64,000 bases of DNA from Streptomyces sp. SW4. Its GTDB lineage: Bacteria > Actinomycetota > Actinomycetes > Streptomycetales > Streptomycetaceae. The position numbers and the translations under genes are program-made. Each line of letters starts with the position of its first letter. The stretch's first letter is position 1. Where the stretch lies: contig QKWM01000004.1 in assembly GCA_003248315.1 (NCBI GenBank), forward strand, positions 2,911,001 through 2,975,000. The letters run 5' to 3'. The notes beneath the pieces were generated by a model. The model did not search any database. It saw only the letters and a list, made by a program, of their open reading frames with translations, and was not told where the DNA came from. Shown here one piece after another: positions 36,665 through 48,357 of this stretch.

Positions 36665-37329
36665 ATGGGGATGCAGACAGGGGCACACATCGTCTGGGAC
36701 TGGAACGGCACGCTGTTCCACGACAACGACGCGATCATCGGGGCGACGAACGCGGCCTTCGCCGAGCTGGGCATGGAGCCGCTCACGCTGGAGCAGTACC
36801 GGGCCATGTACTGCGTGCCGGTGCCCAAGTTCTACGAGCGGCTGCTGGGGCGGCTGCCCACCGACGCGGAGTGGCAGGTCATGGACGAGACCTTCCACCG
36901 GCACTACACCGAGCACCGGGTGCGGTGCGGGCTCACCGAGGGGCGGCGGAGCTGCTCGCGGGCTGGCGGGCGGCGGGGCGCAGTCAGTCGATCCTCAGCA
37001 TGTACGGGCACGAGGAGCTGGTGCCGTTGGTGCGCGGTTTCGGCATCGAGGCGCACTTCATACGGGTCGACGGGCGTACCGGGCCCTCCGGGGGAGCAAG
37101 GCCGAGCACATGGTGCGGCACATCGCGGCGCTGTCGGGTGTCGATCCGGCGCGGACCGTGGTGATCGGGGATGCGGCGGATGATGCGGTGGCCGCTCGGC
37201 ATGTGGGGGCGCGGGCCGTGCTGTACACCGGGGGTCGCACAGTCGGGCCAGTCTGGAGGGGTGGGGGTGCCGGTGGTGGATTCGCTGGCGGAGGCCGTGG
37301 AGGAGGCCGAGCGGCTGGCGGCGGCGTAG
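36665..37329 (+). CDS. HAD superfamily hydrolase
   Basis: About 222 residues; a haloacid dehalogenase-type phosphatase, probably acting on a small phosphorylated metabolite. Motif I is VWDWNGTLFHDN, with Asp12 but Asn14 in place of the usual second Asp. Motif II is SILSMYGHEE, motif III Lys is in KAEHMVRHI, and motif IV is VIGDAADDAVAA. Four -1 slips (near 36945, 37095, 37230 and 37260) must be repaired; the protein then ends EAERLAAA. Start ATG 36665; ATG 36671 is possible. The 3' end, including the stop codon, is tandemly duplicated. A proline- and cap-domain-type insert is consistent with phosphoglycolate phosphatase-like members. Confidence 0.82.
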
Positions 37330-37363
37330 CGGGGAGGCCGAGCGGCTGGCGGCCGCGTAGCGG
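37302..37363. repeat. 31-bp tandem duplication across the HAD stop codon
   Basis: 37302-37332 and 37333-37363 match at all but one base, and each copy contains GCGTAGCGG with the TAG in the same relative position. Confidence 0.85.
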
Positions 37364-37817
37364 GGAGGTACCGAGCTGCCGTCGGGGCGTCTCTGTGCAG
37401 AACGTCAAACTTCTGGTCCCGGTTTTGTACACATACGGCTCATGACGGGGCCCCTGTGAGGAGCGATAGCCTTATGGCGTGATCAGCGCGATAGCTCGCG
37501 GAGGCACCGGTGCCTCCGCCCAGCGCCCGGTGAGCACGGACCACATCCGTGACCGGGCGGCGGTCGCTGATCCTCGCGGGCGGGACGGGGCGTCGAGTGC
37601 CCCCTGGACGCCGGGCACTCCCCGGGCGGTGACGTCGCGACGAGCGGCGCCCCGGCCGGCGGGCGCGTCGAGAATGGCTGATATGCCCCCGCTCATCTCA
37701 CCTTGCGGCATAGCGTCTGACCCGACCGGTAACCCGTGTCCGGGCGTCACGCCGGAGGGCAGGAGACCGTACTTCCTTCAACGTCACGCAACGGCGCGCG
37801 ACAGGAGCCAGAGGACA
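37330..37817 (+). promoter_or_regulatory. Regulatory region upstream of NAD-glutamate dehydrogenase
   Basis: 488 bases without an assigned gene. After the repeat copy comes AT-richer sequence (37405-37440), then a perfect 22-bp palindrome with arms GCGGAGGCACC (37498-37508) and GGTGCCTCCGC (37509-37519). An open frame from GTG 37479 runs in frame into the dehydrogenase, but the family length does not require it. The ribosome site AGGAG-N3-GAGGA precedes ATG 37818. Confidence 0.5.
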
Positions 37818-40800
37818 ATGCAGACCAAGCTGGACGAAGCAAAGGCCGAGCTGCTCGAAAGGGCTGCCCGGGTAGCTGAGAACAGCCCGGTCGGGGGCAC
37901 CTCTCGACTGGGACGACGGGCAAGGCCGCTCCGGACACCCCGGACCGCGAGTCGGTGCTCGCGTTCCTCCAGCGCTACTACCGGCACACCGCACCGGAGG
38001 ACCTCACCGACCGCGACCCGGTCGACGTCTTCGGGGCCGCCGTCTCGCACTACCGACTGGCCGAGAACCGCCCGCAGGGCACGGCCAACGTCCGGGTCCA
38101 CACGCCGACGGTGGAGGAGAACGGCTGGACGTGCAGCCACTCCGTCGTGGAGGTGGTCACGGACGACATGCCGTTCCTCGTCGACTCCGTGACCAACGAG
38201 CTGACCCGGCAGGGACGCGGCATCCACGTCGTGATCCACCCGCAGTTCGTGGTGCGCCGCGATGTCACCGGCAAGCTCATCGAGGTGCTCGCCGCCTCGC
38301 CCACCGGCGACCTTCCGCACGACGCGCACGTGGAGTCCTGGATCCACGTCGAGATCGACCGGGAGACCGACCGCGCCGACCTGAAGCAGATCACCGCCGA
38401 TCTGCTGCGCATCCTGTCCGACGTCCGCGAGGCCGTCGAGGACTGGGGCAAGATGCGGGACGCCGCCGTCCGCCTCGCCGACGGCCTGCCCGACGAGCCC
38501 GCCCCCGGCGACCTGAACACGCAGGAGGTGGAGGAGGCCCGCGAGCTGCTGCGCTGGCTCGCCGACGACCACTTCACCTTCCTCGGCTACCGGGAGTACC
38601 AGCTGCGCGGGACGACTCCCTCGCCGCCGTCGCCGGCACCGGCCTCGGCATCCTGCGCTCCGACCCGCAGCACCACGCCGCCGACGACCACCCGGTCAGC
38701 CCGTCCTTCGAGCGGCTGCCCGCCGACGCCCGCGCCAAGGCGCGCGAGCACAAGCTGCTGGTGCTGACCAAGGCCAACAGCCGGGCGACCGTGCACCGGC
38801 CGTCGTACCTGGACTACATCGGCGTGAAGAAGTTCGACGCCGACGGCAACGTCGTCGGCGAGCGGCGCTTCCTCGGCCTGTTCTCGTCCGCCGCCTACAC
38901 CGAGTCCGTCCGCCGGGTCCCCGTCATCCGGCGCAAGGTGGCCGAGGTGCTGGACCGGGCCGGGTTCTCGCCCAACAGCCACGACGGCCGGGACCTGCTG
39001 CAGATCCTGGAGACGTACCCGCGCGACGAGCTGTTCCAGACCCCGGTCGACGAGCTGCAGCACATCGTCACCTCCGTGCTCTACCTCCAGGAGCGCCGGC
39101 GCCTGAGGCTCTACCTGCGCCAGGACGAGTACGGCCGCTACTACTCCGCCCTCGTCTACCTCCCCGGGACCGCTACACCACCGGTGTCCGGCTGCGGATC
39201 ATCGACATCCTCAAGGAGGAGCTGGGCGGCGTCAGCGTCGACTTCACCGCCTGGAACACCGAGTCGATCCTGTCCCGGCTGCACTTCGTCGTCCGCGTCC
39301 CGCAGGGCACCGAGCTGCCCCAGCTGTCCGACGCCGACAAGGAGCGCATCGAGGCGCGCCTGGTGGAGGCCGCCCGCTCCTGGGCCGATGGGTTCGCCGA
39401 GGCGCTGCACGCCGAGTTCGGCGAGGAGCACACCGCGGAGCTGCTGCGCCGCTACGGCAGCGCCTTCCCGAGGGGTACAAGGCCGACCACGGCCCGCGCT
39501 CCGCGGTCGCCGACCTCGCCCACCTGGAGCGGCTCGACGAGGAGCGGACCTTCGCGCTGAGCCTGTACGAGCCGGTCGGCGCCGCGCCCGAGGAGCGCCG
39601 CTTCAAGATCTACCAGAAGGGCGGCTCGGTCTCCCTCTCGCAGGTGCTGCCGGTGCTCAGCCGGCTCGGCGTGGAGGTCACCGACGAGCGGCCCTACGAG
39701 CTGAAGTGCTCGGACCGCACCACGGCCTGGATCTACGACTTCGGCCTGCGCATGCCCAAGGCCACGGCCGGCACCACCGCCGACTACCTCGGCGACGACG
39801 CCCGTGAGCGGTTCCAGGACGCCTTCGCCGCGACCTGGACCGGCCAGGCGGAGAACGACGGCTTCAACGCCCTCGTGCTCAGCGCCGGGCTGACCTGGCG
39901 GCAGGCGATGGTGCTGCGCGCGTACGCGAAGTACCTGCGGCAGGCGGGCTCCACCTTCAGCCAGGACTACATGGAGGACACCCTCCGCAACAACGTCCAC
40001 ACCACCCGGCTGCTGGTCTCGCTGTTCGAGGCGCGGCTGTCGCCGGACCGGCAGCGCGCCGGGAACGAGATCGTCGACGCGCTCCTGGAGGAGCTCGACG
40101 CCGCCCTCGACCAGGTGGCGAGCCTCGACGAGGACCGGATCCTGCGGTCCTTCCTGACGGTGATCAAGGCGACCCTGCGCACCAACTTCTTCCAGGAGGC
40201 GGCGGGCGGCAAGCCGCACGACTACGTCTCCATGAAGTTCGACCCGCAGGCCATCCCGGACCTGCCGGCGCCGCGCCCGGCCTTCGAGATCTGGGTGTAC
40301 TCGCCGCGGGTGGAGGGCGTGCACCTGCGCTTCGGCAAGGTCGCGCGCGGCGGTCTGCGCTGGTCCGACCGCCGGGAGGACTTCCGCACCGAGATCCTCG
40401 GCCTGGTCAAGGCGCAGATGGTGAAGAACACCGTCATCGTGCCGGTCGGCGCCAAGGGCGGCTTCGTCGCCAAGCAGCTCCCGGACCCGAGCGTCGACCG
40501 CGACGCGTGGATGGCCGAGGGCATCGCCAGCTACAAGACGTTCATCTCGGCGCTGCTGGACATCACCGACAACATGGTGGCCGGCGAGGTCGTGCCCCGG
40601 CCGACGTGGTCCGGCACGACGAGGACGACACCTACCTGGTCGTCGCCGCCGACAAGGGCACCGCGACGTTCTCGGACATCGCCAACGAGGTCGCCGAGAG
40701 CTACAACTTCTGGCTCGGCGACGCCTTCGCCTCCGGCGGCTCGGCCGGCTACGACCACAAGGGCATGGGCATCACCGCCCGCGGCGCCTGGGAGTCCGTC

Positions 40801-42755
40801 AAGCGGCACTTCCGGGAGCTGGGCGTGGACACGCAGACCGAGGACTTCACGGTCGTCGGCATCGGCGACATGTCCGGTGACGTGTTCGGCAACGGCATGC
40901 TGCTCAGCGAGCACATCCGCCTGGTCGCCGCCTTCGACCACCGGCACATCTTCATCGACCCGACCCCGGACGCGGCCGTCTCCTACGCCGAGCGCCGCCG
41001 CCTGTTCGAGCTGCCCCGCAGCTCCTGGAGGACTACAACACCGAGCTGCTGTCGCCCGGCGGCGGCGTCTTCCCGCGCACGGCCAAGGCGATCCCGGTCA
41101 ACGCCCACATCCGCGAGGCCCTCGGCATCGAGGAGAAGGTCACCAAGATGACGCCCGCGGACCTGATGCGGGCGATCCTCAAGGCGCCGGTCGACCTGCT
41201 GTGGAACGGCGGCATCGGGACGTACGTGAAGGCGTCCACCGAGTCGCACGCCGACGTCGGCGACAAGGGCAACGACGCCATCCGCGTCGACGGCGCCGAC
41301 CTGCGCGTCAAGGTGGTCGGCGAGGGCGGCAACCTGGGCCTGACCCAGCTCGGCCGGATCGAGTTCGCCTCGCACGGCGGCCGGGTCAACACCGACGCCA
41401 TCGACAACAGCGCGGGCGTGGACACCTCCGACCACGAGGTGAACATCAAGATCCTGCTCAACGGCCTGGTCGCGGACGGCGACATGACGGTCAAGCAGCG
41501 CAACAAGCTGCTCGCCGAGATGACCGACGAGGTCGGCCGGCTGGTGCTGCGCAACAACTACGCGCAGAACACGGCCATCGCCAACGCCCTCGCCCAGTCC
41601 AGCGACATGCTCCACGCCCAGCAGCGCTTCATGAAGCACCTGGTGCGCGAGGGCCACCTGAACCGGGCGCTGGAGTTCCTGCCCACCGACCGCCAGATCC
41701 GCGAGCGGCTGTCGGCCGGGCACGGTCTGACCGGCCCGGAGACGGCGGTGCTGCTGGCCTACACGAAGATCACGGTCGCCGAGGAGCTGCTGCACACCTC
41801 GCTGCCCGACGACCCGTACCTCAAGGGCCTGCTGCACGCCTACTTCCCGAGCGCGCTGCGCGAGCAGTTCCTCGACCGGATCGACAGCCACCCGCTGCGC
41901 CGCGAGATCACCACGACGGTCCTGGTCAACGACACGGTCAACACGGGCGGTACGACGTATCTGCACCGGCTGCGCGAGGAGACCGGCGCGTCGCTGGAGG
42001 AGATCGTCCGGGCGCAGACCGCGGCCCGCGCCATCTTCCGTTCCTCCCCGGTGTGGGACGCGGTCGAGGCGCTGGACAACAAGGTCGAGGCCGCCGTGCA
42101 GACCCGGATCCGGCTGCACTCGCGGCGGCTGGTCGAGCGCGGCACCCGCTGGCTGCTCAACAACCGGCCGCAGCCGCTCCAGCTCGCCGAGACGGTGGAC
42201 TTCTTCGCCGAGCGGGTCGAGCAGGTCTGGTCGCAGCTGCCGAAGCTGCTGCGCGGCGCGGACGCGGAGTGGTACCAGAAGATCTACGACGAGCTGTCCG
42301 CGGCCGGTGTGCCGGACGACGTCGCCACGCGGGTGGCCGGGTTCTCCTCCGCCTTCCCGACGCTGGACATCGTCTCGGTGGCCGACCGCATGGGCAAGGA
42401 GCCGCTGGAGGTCGCCGAGGTCTACTACGACCTCGCCGACCGGCTGTCCATCACCCAGATGATGGACCGGATCAGCGACCTGCCCCGCACCGACCGCTGG
42501 AAGTCGATGGCCCGCGCGGCGATCCGCGAGGACCTGTACGCGGCGCACGCGGCGCTCACGGCCGACGTCCTGGCGGCGGGCAACGGCTCGTCGACGCCGG
42601 AGCAGCGGTTCAAGCTCTGGGAGCAGAAGAACGCGGCGATCCTGGGCCGGGCACGTACGACGCTGGAGGAGATCCAGAGCTCGGAGACGTTCGACCTGGC
42701 CAACCTCTCGGTGGCGATGCGGACGATGCGGACGCTGCTGCGCACGCACTCGTGA
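37818..42755 (+). CDS. NAD-specific glutamate dehydrogenase, large (about 180 kDa) type
   Basis: Catabolic enzyme converting glutamate to 2-oxoglutarate and ammonium; about 1,647 residues, the size of the giant NAD-GDH class first described in Streptomyces. The N-terminal half contains ACT-like regulatory regions (CSHSVVEVVTDDMPFLVDSV). The catalytic core has GGLRWSDRREDFRTEILGL, VKNTVIVPVGAKGGFV and the NAD-binding stretch VVGIGDMSGDVFGNGMLL. A helical C-terminal domain ends MRTMRTLLRTHS. Six -1 slips are inferred (near 37900, 38615, 39168, 39470, 40600 and 41025); each repair restores the family reading. ATG 37818 has a good ribosome site. A hairpin terminator follows. Confidence 0.96.
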
Positions 42756-42771
42756 CGCGCTGAGCGCAGGG

Positions 42772-42801
42772 GCGCCCCGGGCCGGTGACGGTCCGGGGCG
42801 C
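42772..42801 (+). terminator. Terminator after NAD-GDH
   Basis: Nine-bp stem GCGCCCCGG / CCGGGGCGC (42772-42780, 42793-42801); the loop can add a small CCG-GTGA-CGG hairpin. Confidence 0.75.
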
Positions 42802-42858
42802 TTCGCTGTCCGGCCCGACGCGCTCTCGCGAACGGGACATCGCGGATAAATTGGGCGG

Positions 42859-44327
42859 GTGACCGAGCGTATCCCCCGGGTGGCCGCCGCACTCGTCGTC
42901 CTGCTGCTGGTCCTGGTCGTCGTGCGGCTGCCCTGGGCCGGCGACCTGGGGCTGCACGCGGCCACCGTCGAACGGCTGCGGCACAGCCTCACCGACCCCG
43001 GCAATCCGCTGGTCGACGCGGACACCCCGAGCCCCTACTACTCGCCGTGGATGGTGGTGCTCGGGCTGGTGGCCCGGATCGGCGACCCCTCGGTCTTCGT
43101 CGTGCTGCGGATCGGCGCGCTGGTCGCGCTCCCGCTGCTGGTGACGGGGGTGTGGGCGTACGTCCGCACGCTGAGCGCGCGGCGGGCCGCGCCGCCGCTG
43201 GCGCTGCTGTGCCTGCTGCTGCTGTGGGGGACCGCGCCGTTCGCCTGGAGCGGCTTCCTGGGGCTGAACTCGCTGGCGCTGACGGTGTCGTACCCGAGCG
43301 TGCTGGCGCTCGGGCTCGCCTTCCACTTCTGGGCGTGGCTGACGCGGGCGCTGCGCGCGGCGGAGCCCGCCGGGTGGGGGACGTGGGCGGGGCTCGGCGT
43401 GCTGTGGGCGGTGATCCTGCTGTGCCATCAGTTCTCCGGAGTGGTCGCCTCGCTGGGCGCGCTCGCCACGGTGCTCGCGGTACGGCCGGGGGCCGGGTGG
43501 CGGGCGGTGCGGTTGCGGCTCGGGGGCGGGGTGCTGCTCGGCCTGGCGGTGCTGTGGGCGTGGCCCTACTACGACTTCTTCGCGCTGTTCGGGGCCGGGG
43601 ACGGGCTCGAGGCGGTGCACCGGCCGCTGTACCGGGACCTGTTCGCGCGGTACTGGCTGGTGCTGGTGGGGGTGGTCGCGCTGGCGCTGAGGTGGCGGCG
43701 GGACCGGCGGGACGTGCTGGTGGTCTTCTTCGCGCTGGGGGCGCTGGTCTTCGTGGCCGGTGCGGTGACCGGGCACTGGTCATGGGGCCGGGCGCTGCCG
43801 GCCGCGCTCGTCCCGGCGCAGCTCGCGGCGGCGCTGGAGGTGGCCGCCGGGGCGGGACGGCGGGCGGTGCGGGCCGGGTGGGCGGGTGTGCTCGCCGGGG
43901 CGCTGCTGGCGGGGGCGTGGGCCCAGGCGGGCACGGTGGGGTACGTGGCCGGCCGGGGGGTGCTGCCGCAGGCGGTGGCGGAGAAGTACCGGGAGCCGTG
44001 GGCGGGTTATCACTGGGTCACTCCGTGGGTGGGGTACGGGGACGTGGTCATGGCGCGGGTGCCGTTGCCGGCGCGGCAGATCCCGGCGTACGGGGCGTAC
44101 ACCGTGGCGCCGGGGTATCCCGACTTCTTCCTGCCGGACGAGGGGGTGCGGCGGGAGGCGGTGCGGCGGTTCTTCGCGCGGGGGTGCCGGGGAGCGAGCG
44201 GCGGGGGATTCTGCGGGAGTACGGGGTGCGGTGGGTGGTGGACCGGGGGGACGGGCTGCGGGGGGTCGAGGGGCTGCGGGTGGTGGAGGTCGGGCCCGGC
44301 GGCCAGGTGCTGTACGAGGTGGGGTGA
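42859..44327 (+). CDS. Polytopic membrane protein, paralogue of the 55093-56645 gene
   Basis: About 489 residues with roughly 10-12 membrane segments and a short soluble C terminus. The layout (long extracytoplasmic loop SPYYSPWMVVLGLVARIGD after TM1, then a ladder of helices, ending GILREYGVRWVVDRGDG) resembles glycosyltransferase-C-type membrane enzymes, but I see no definitive catalytic motif. It shares YYSP, LWGT, FLGLNSLALTVSYPS-like, HRPLYRDL and YGVRW blocks with the gene at 55093-56645. One -1 slip near 44190 is repaired. GTG 42859 starts VTERIPRVAAAL. Converges on the glycopolymer operon; likely acts in the same surface-polymer pathway. Confidence 0.8.
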
Positions 44328-44407
44328 GCGTGCCGCCTCCGCCGCGCGACACCCGAGGGCGGCCCGACGGTGCGGCCGGCGGTACGGCCGACCGCGGGCC
44401 GGGCGGG

Positions 44408-46075
44408 TCAGCGCAGGGCGCTTCTCAGGAGCTGGGCCGCCCTGCGCAGCCGCGGGTGGGAGAGGCGCCGGGCCAGGGGGCGTACCGCCCGTTCCGTCAC
44501 CCCCGTCGGTTCCCAGCGCACCTGGAGGCGGCCCGGGTTGTGGCCCTCCGGCTCCACCGTGACGCGGTGCGGGGCGAGGCCGCCGCGGTAGGGGACGCGA
44601 CCGGTGAACGCGGGGAAGGCCGTCGGGGCCAGGAGGACGCCGGTGTGGGACTGGCCCTGGTGGCGCAGGCGCAGGACGGGGTGGCGCAGGCCCTGGAAGC
44701 CGTGCAGCGGGAGCCGGGCCGCCGCCAGGTCCAGGCGGACCCGGCCCTCGTAGAGACCGGGGCGGACCGGGGAGAGGCGGAAGGGGACCGCCATGCGGCC
44801 GCGGCCGGGGGACAGCAGCAGCGTGGCGCGCTGGGGGCCGACCGGGAGGCGCAGCGCGGGATCGTAGGTGCGGACGGTCAGGTCGACGCAGGCGCCGGGG
44901 CCGCGGTCGACGGACGTGATCTCGTGGCGGAACAGGGCGGCGAAGAACGGGCGGGTGTCCGGCTCCAGGTCGGTCAGGTCCAGGTCGCTGCGGGCCGCGT
45001 CGGAGGCCGGCACCTCAGCGCCCCAGTACGTGCGGCCCGTCTCCGGGTCCACCGTCACCCGGCGCGGCCCCACCCCGTGGCCCAGGCCGCGGGCCGCGAT
45101 CCGGGCGTCGGACAGCCGCCGGTCGCGGACGAGCCGGAGGACGACCCGCTCGGCGCGCGGCAGCCGGGCGCAGGCGCCGGGGGCGAGCGTGTCGAGGTAC
45201 GGGTTCACGATGTCCGCGAACGACGCCAGCCACTCCTCGTCCCGGTACGGCAGGTCGCCGGCGTACATCCGGAAGTCGTGCTTGAGGAACTTGAAGTCCT
45301 TGTCCTCGCGCAGCGCCTCGTGCCCGCTCTCGGCGAGGAAGGCGTCGATGAGCCGCTGGACGTGGACGCGGTCGCGGACGTTGGTGAGCCGGTCGCGCTG
45401 GTTGGATATGGAGGCGGCGTCGGCGGCGGCGTACGGGGCCACGTACCAGCGGTAGACCGGTTCCGGGACGATCGTGAACGTCTTGGCCAGGCAGTACGCC
45501 TGCGCCGAGAACAGCTGGTCCTCGTAGTGGATGCCCTCGGGGAAGCGCAGGCCGTGGCGGTCGAGGAAGGACCGGGCGTACATCTTGCTGGTCGACAGGT
45601 GCTCGAAGAACAGCCGCGGGTCGGCCTCGATGCCGTCCAGGGTGCGGCGTTCGGCCACCAGGTGCGGCATCCACGTCGAGCGGCGGCCGTTGTCCGCCCG
45701 TATCCGCTCCACCGCGCCCATCGCGAAGTCCAGGTCCCGTTCCCGGTGGGCGGCGAGCAGCACCTCCACGGCCCGCTCGGGCAGCTCGTCGTCGCTGTCC
45801 AGGAACATCAGGTACGGCGCCTCGGCGATCTCCAGGGCGCGGTTGCGCGGCGCGCTGCACCCGCCGCTGTTCTCGTCCAGCCGCAGGTAAACGATCCGGG
45901 GGTCCTCGGCCGCGAGCCGGCGGGCCACCTCCGGTGTGGCGTCGGTGGAGTGGTCGTCGCTGATGACGATCTCGATGTTCGCGTGCGTCTGGCGGCGGAC
46001 CGAGGCGACGGCCCGCGGGAGGCGGCCGGCGTCGTTGTAGACGATGACCGTGACGGTGACGTCCGGTGTGGTCAT
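44408..46075 (-). CDS. Family 2 glycosyltransferase with C-terminal beta-rich domain
   Basis: Intact 555-residue protein. The first ~250 residues are a GT-A GT2 fold: VTVIVYNDAGRLPRAVASVR, then ISDDHSTDATPE and SGGCSAPRNRALEIAEAPYL with the DxD-like LDSDDELPE. The remaining 300 residues include a helical linker and a beta-rich module (RATLLLSPGRGRMAVPFRL) seen also in the 52331-53950 protein. ATG 46075 overlaps the upstream TagF-like gene by 4 bp, so they are co-translated. It is likely to add a sugar to the surface polymer or its linkage unit; sugar and acceptor unknown. Confidence 0.88.
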   Translation of the reverse strand: MTTPDVTVTVIVYNDAGRLPRAVASVRRQTHANIEIVISDDHSTDATPEVARRLAAEDPRIVYLRLDENSGGCSAPRNRALEIAEAPYLMFLDSDDELPERAVEVLLAAHRERDLDFAMGAVERIRADNGRRSTWMPHLVAERRTLDGIEADPRLFFEHLSTSKMYARSFLDRHGLRFPEGIHYEDQLFSAQAYCLAKTFTIVPEPVYRWYVAPYAAADAASISNQRDRLTNVRDRVHVQRLIDAFLAESGHEALREDKDFKFLKHDFRMYAGDLPYRDEEWLASFADIVNPYLDTLAPGACARLPRAERVVLRLVRDRRLSDARIAARGLGHGVGPRRVTVDPETGRTYWGAEVPASDAARSDLDLTDLEPDTRPFFAALFRHEITSVDRGPGACVDLTVRTYDPALRLPVGPQRATLLLSPGRGRMAVPFRLSPVRPGLYEGRVRLDLAAARLPLHGFQGLRHPVLRLRHQGQSHTGVLLAPTAFPAFTGRVPYRGGLAPHRVTVEPEGHNPGRLQVRWEPTGVTERAVRPLARRLSHPRLRRAAQLLRSALR

Positions 46076-48269
46076 GCGACCTCCTCGGGGCGCGGGGCCG
46101 GGGTGCGCTCCTCCAGCGGCGTCACCGGCGGCAGGGAGTCCTCGGGCTCGCCCAGGAAGACCCGGCGCACCACGCGTTCGGCGGCGTGTCCGTCGTCGTA
46201 CTCGCAGAACCGGCGCCGGAAGGCGGCCCGCGCCTTCGTGGCGCGCTCGTCGCGCCAGGCGTCCGTGGCGAGGATCTCCGTCAGCTCCTCCTGGGTGCGG
46301 GCCACCGGGCCCGGGGCCTCTTCCATGAGGTCGAAGTAGACGCCGCGGGTGGTGCGGTACGTCTCCCAGTCGTCGGCGTGGACGACGATCGGGCGGTCGA
46401 GGTTGGCGTAGTCGAACATGATCGACGAGTAGTCCGTGACGAGGACGTCGGCGGCCAGGCAGAGGTCCTCCACCGGGTCGTAGGAGGAGACGTCCACGAC
46501 CCGGCCGGTGCGGCGCAGGCCGGTCAGCGGGGAGGCGGCGCCCTCGTAGAAGTAGTGGCCGCGCACCAGCAGGATCGTTTCTTCGCCGAGCCGGTCGGCG
46601 AGGGCGGCCAGGTCCAGGCGCGGGGTCCAGCCCGCCTCGTAGTCGCGGTGCGTGGGCGCGTAGAGGACGGCGCGGCGTCCGGGGGCTATGCCGAGGCGCT
46701 CGCGCACGGCGCGCACCTCGGCGGCACCGGCCGTGTAGTAGACGTCGTTGCGCGGGTAGCCGTGGTCGAGCGAGACGTAGCGGGAGGGGTAGGCGCGCTG
46801 CCACATGCGCGTGGAATGGCTGTTGGCCGAGACGCTGAAGTCCCACTTGTCGACGCGTTCCAGCAGCGCGGCGAAGTCCAGGCCCCGGGCGGCGGCCGGG
46901 TACGGCATCTGGTCCAGGCCCATGCGCTTGAGCGGCGTGCCGTGGTGGGTCTGCAGGTGCACCGCGTCGGGGCGCTTGACCACGGCGTTGGCGAAGTTGA
47001 CGTTGTTGACCAGGTACTTGGCCCGGGCCAGCACCTCCCAGTAGCGGCGGCTGCCGGGGACGACGTGGTCGGTGCCGGGCGGCAGCAGGGCCGCGTTCTC
47101 CGCGGTCACCACCCACACGGGGCGGATGTGCGGGGCGCGCCGGCCCAGTTCGGCGGCGATGGCGGCCGGGTTGCACGCCACACCGCGGTTCCAGTACGCG
47201 GAGAAGACCGCGAGGCGGGGGTCGACCGGGCCGGCCAGCGCCCTGCGGTAGCCGAGGTCGCGGAGCCGGGCGCCGGCCCGGCGGCGGCCCGTCCTCAGGC
47301 TCCGGCGGACCGTGCGGCGCGCGCGGTTGGCGGCCTGGAAGGCGCGGTACTTCGTGAAGGCGCCGTCCTCCAGCAGGGACCGGCGGACGCCCTCCAGGCC
47401 GCCGGGGGCCCGGTAGGTGTCGGGGCGGCGGCGCCGGGCCGCCAGCGAGGCGCGGCGGAAGAACTCCCGGGCGACAGGCTCGGGCATCCCGGCGCGGACG
47501 AACGTGCGCAGGCAGTCGCGGACCATGACGTCGTAGAGGACGGCCTGCGCGGCCGGGCGGTCCCGGGCCAGGTCCAGCAGCATCTCGTAGCGGTCGACCA
47601 GCGCGTAGTGTTCCTCGGCCGTGCGCTGCGGGAGGCTCTCGGAGCGCAGCCTGCGGTCCTCGTACGCCGGGTGCGGCAGGCAGGCGAGGCGGCCGGCCAG
47701 CAGCAGCGCGGAGTACGCGACGAACGGCTCGTCGTCCGTGGTGAGCCGGCGCTCGTGCGCCCGCCAGAAGTCCGCGCGGACCACCCGGGTGCCGAGCAGC
47801 GGCGTCAGCCGCAGCAGGGACGCCATGTCGTCCAGGGCGAGGTCGGCGCCGCCCGCGCGGGCGAGCCGGGGGCCGTCCGGGAGGGCAGCGCCGAGGCCCG
47901 CCAGGTGCTGCGGACGTGGTCGACGAGGAGGACGTCCACCGTGTCCGGGAGACCGGCGGTGTGCTCGGCGAGGGCGTGCGGGGTGCCCGGGGCAGCCCGT
48001 CCTTGGCCCGGACGAAGTGCAGCCAGCGGCCCGAGGCGTGCGCCGCCCCCGCCGTGCGCGCCGCGGCGTCGCCGGCGCCCTCCGGCAGCGGCACCACCCG
48101 GAACTCCGGGGTGTGCCGCTCGGCCGTCTCCCGGCCCAGTCGCCGACCGCGGCCACGATCACCTCGGTGCCGGGCAGGGGTGGGCGGCCAGGGAGTCGAG
48201 GAGGGCGGTGAGGTGGTCCTGGAGGTCGGGTCCGTGGACGACGACGCTGAGTTCGGGTGTCTCGGACAT
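46072..48269 (-). CDS. TagF-like CDP-glycerol glycerophosphotransferase with N-terminal GT2-like region
   Basis: About 733 residues. The N-terminal third resembles a degenerate GT2 domain (ELSVVVHGPDLQDHLTALL, GRWLHFVRAKDGLP). The C-terminal ~400 residues are TagF-like: VVTAENAALLPPGTDHVV, the catalytic-type THHGTPLKRMG, HYFYEG after LLVRG, VTDYSSIMFDYANLDRPIV, and FCEYDDGHAAERVVRRV. Family role: polymerises glycerol-phosphate (or a related polyol phosphate) from CDP-activated donor onto a lipid carrier at the membrane's inner face. Four -1 slips in the N-terminal 130 residues are inferred. ATG 48269 is preferred because GAGGAG lies nine bases upstream; ATG 48290 is an alternative. 88 bp separate it from the ABC ATPase gene. 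Confidence 0.87.
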
Positions 48270-48357
48270 CGCGGCGGACTCCTCACTCATCGCATCGGGC
48301 ACGCCTGTCCGGCCATAGTGGCACCGATCGGACGAAAGGGTTGACCGCGGCTGCGCC

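Noticed and set aside
37479..37817. N-terminal extension of NAD-glutamate dehydrogenase from GTG 37479
   Set aside because: In frame but low complexity and spanning a palindrome; ATG 37818 has a ribosome site and gives the normal family length.
40983..43025. 680-codon open frame on the minus strand
   Set aside because: Antisense to the NAD-glutamate dehydrogenase, which has clear family motifs on the plus strand.
44408..48286. Single 1,292-residue glycosyltransferase
   Set aside because: The upstream two thirds is out-of-frame translation of the TagF-like gene; the true GT start is ATG 46075, overlapping that gene's stop by 4 bp.
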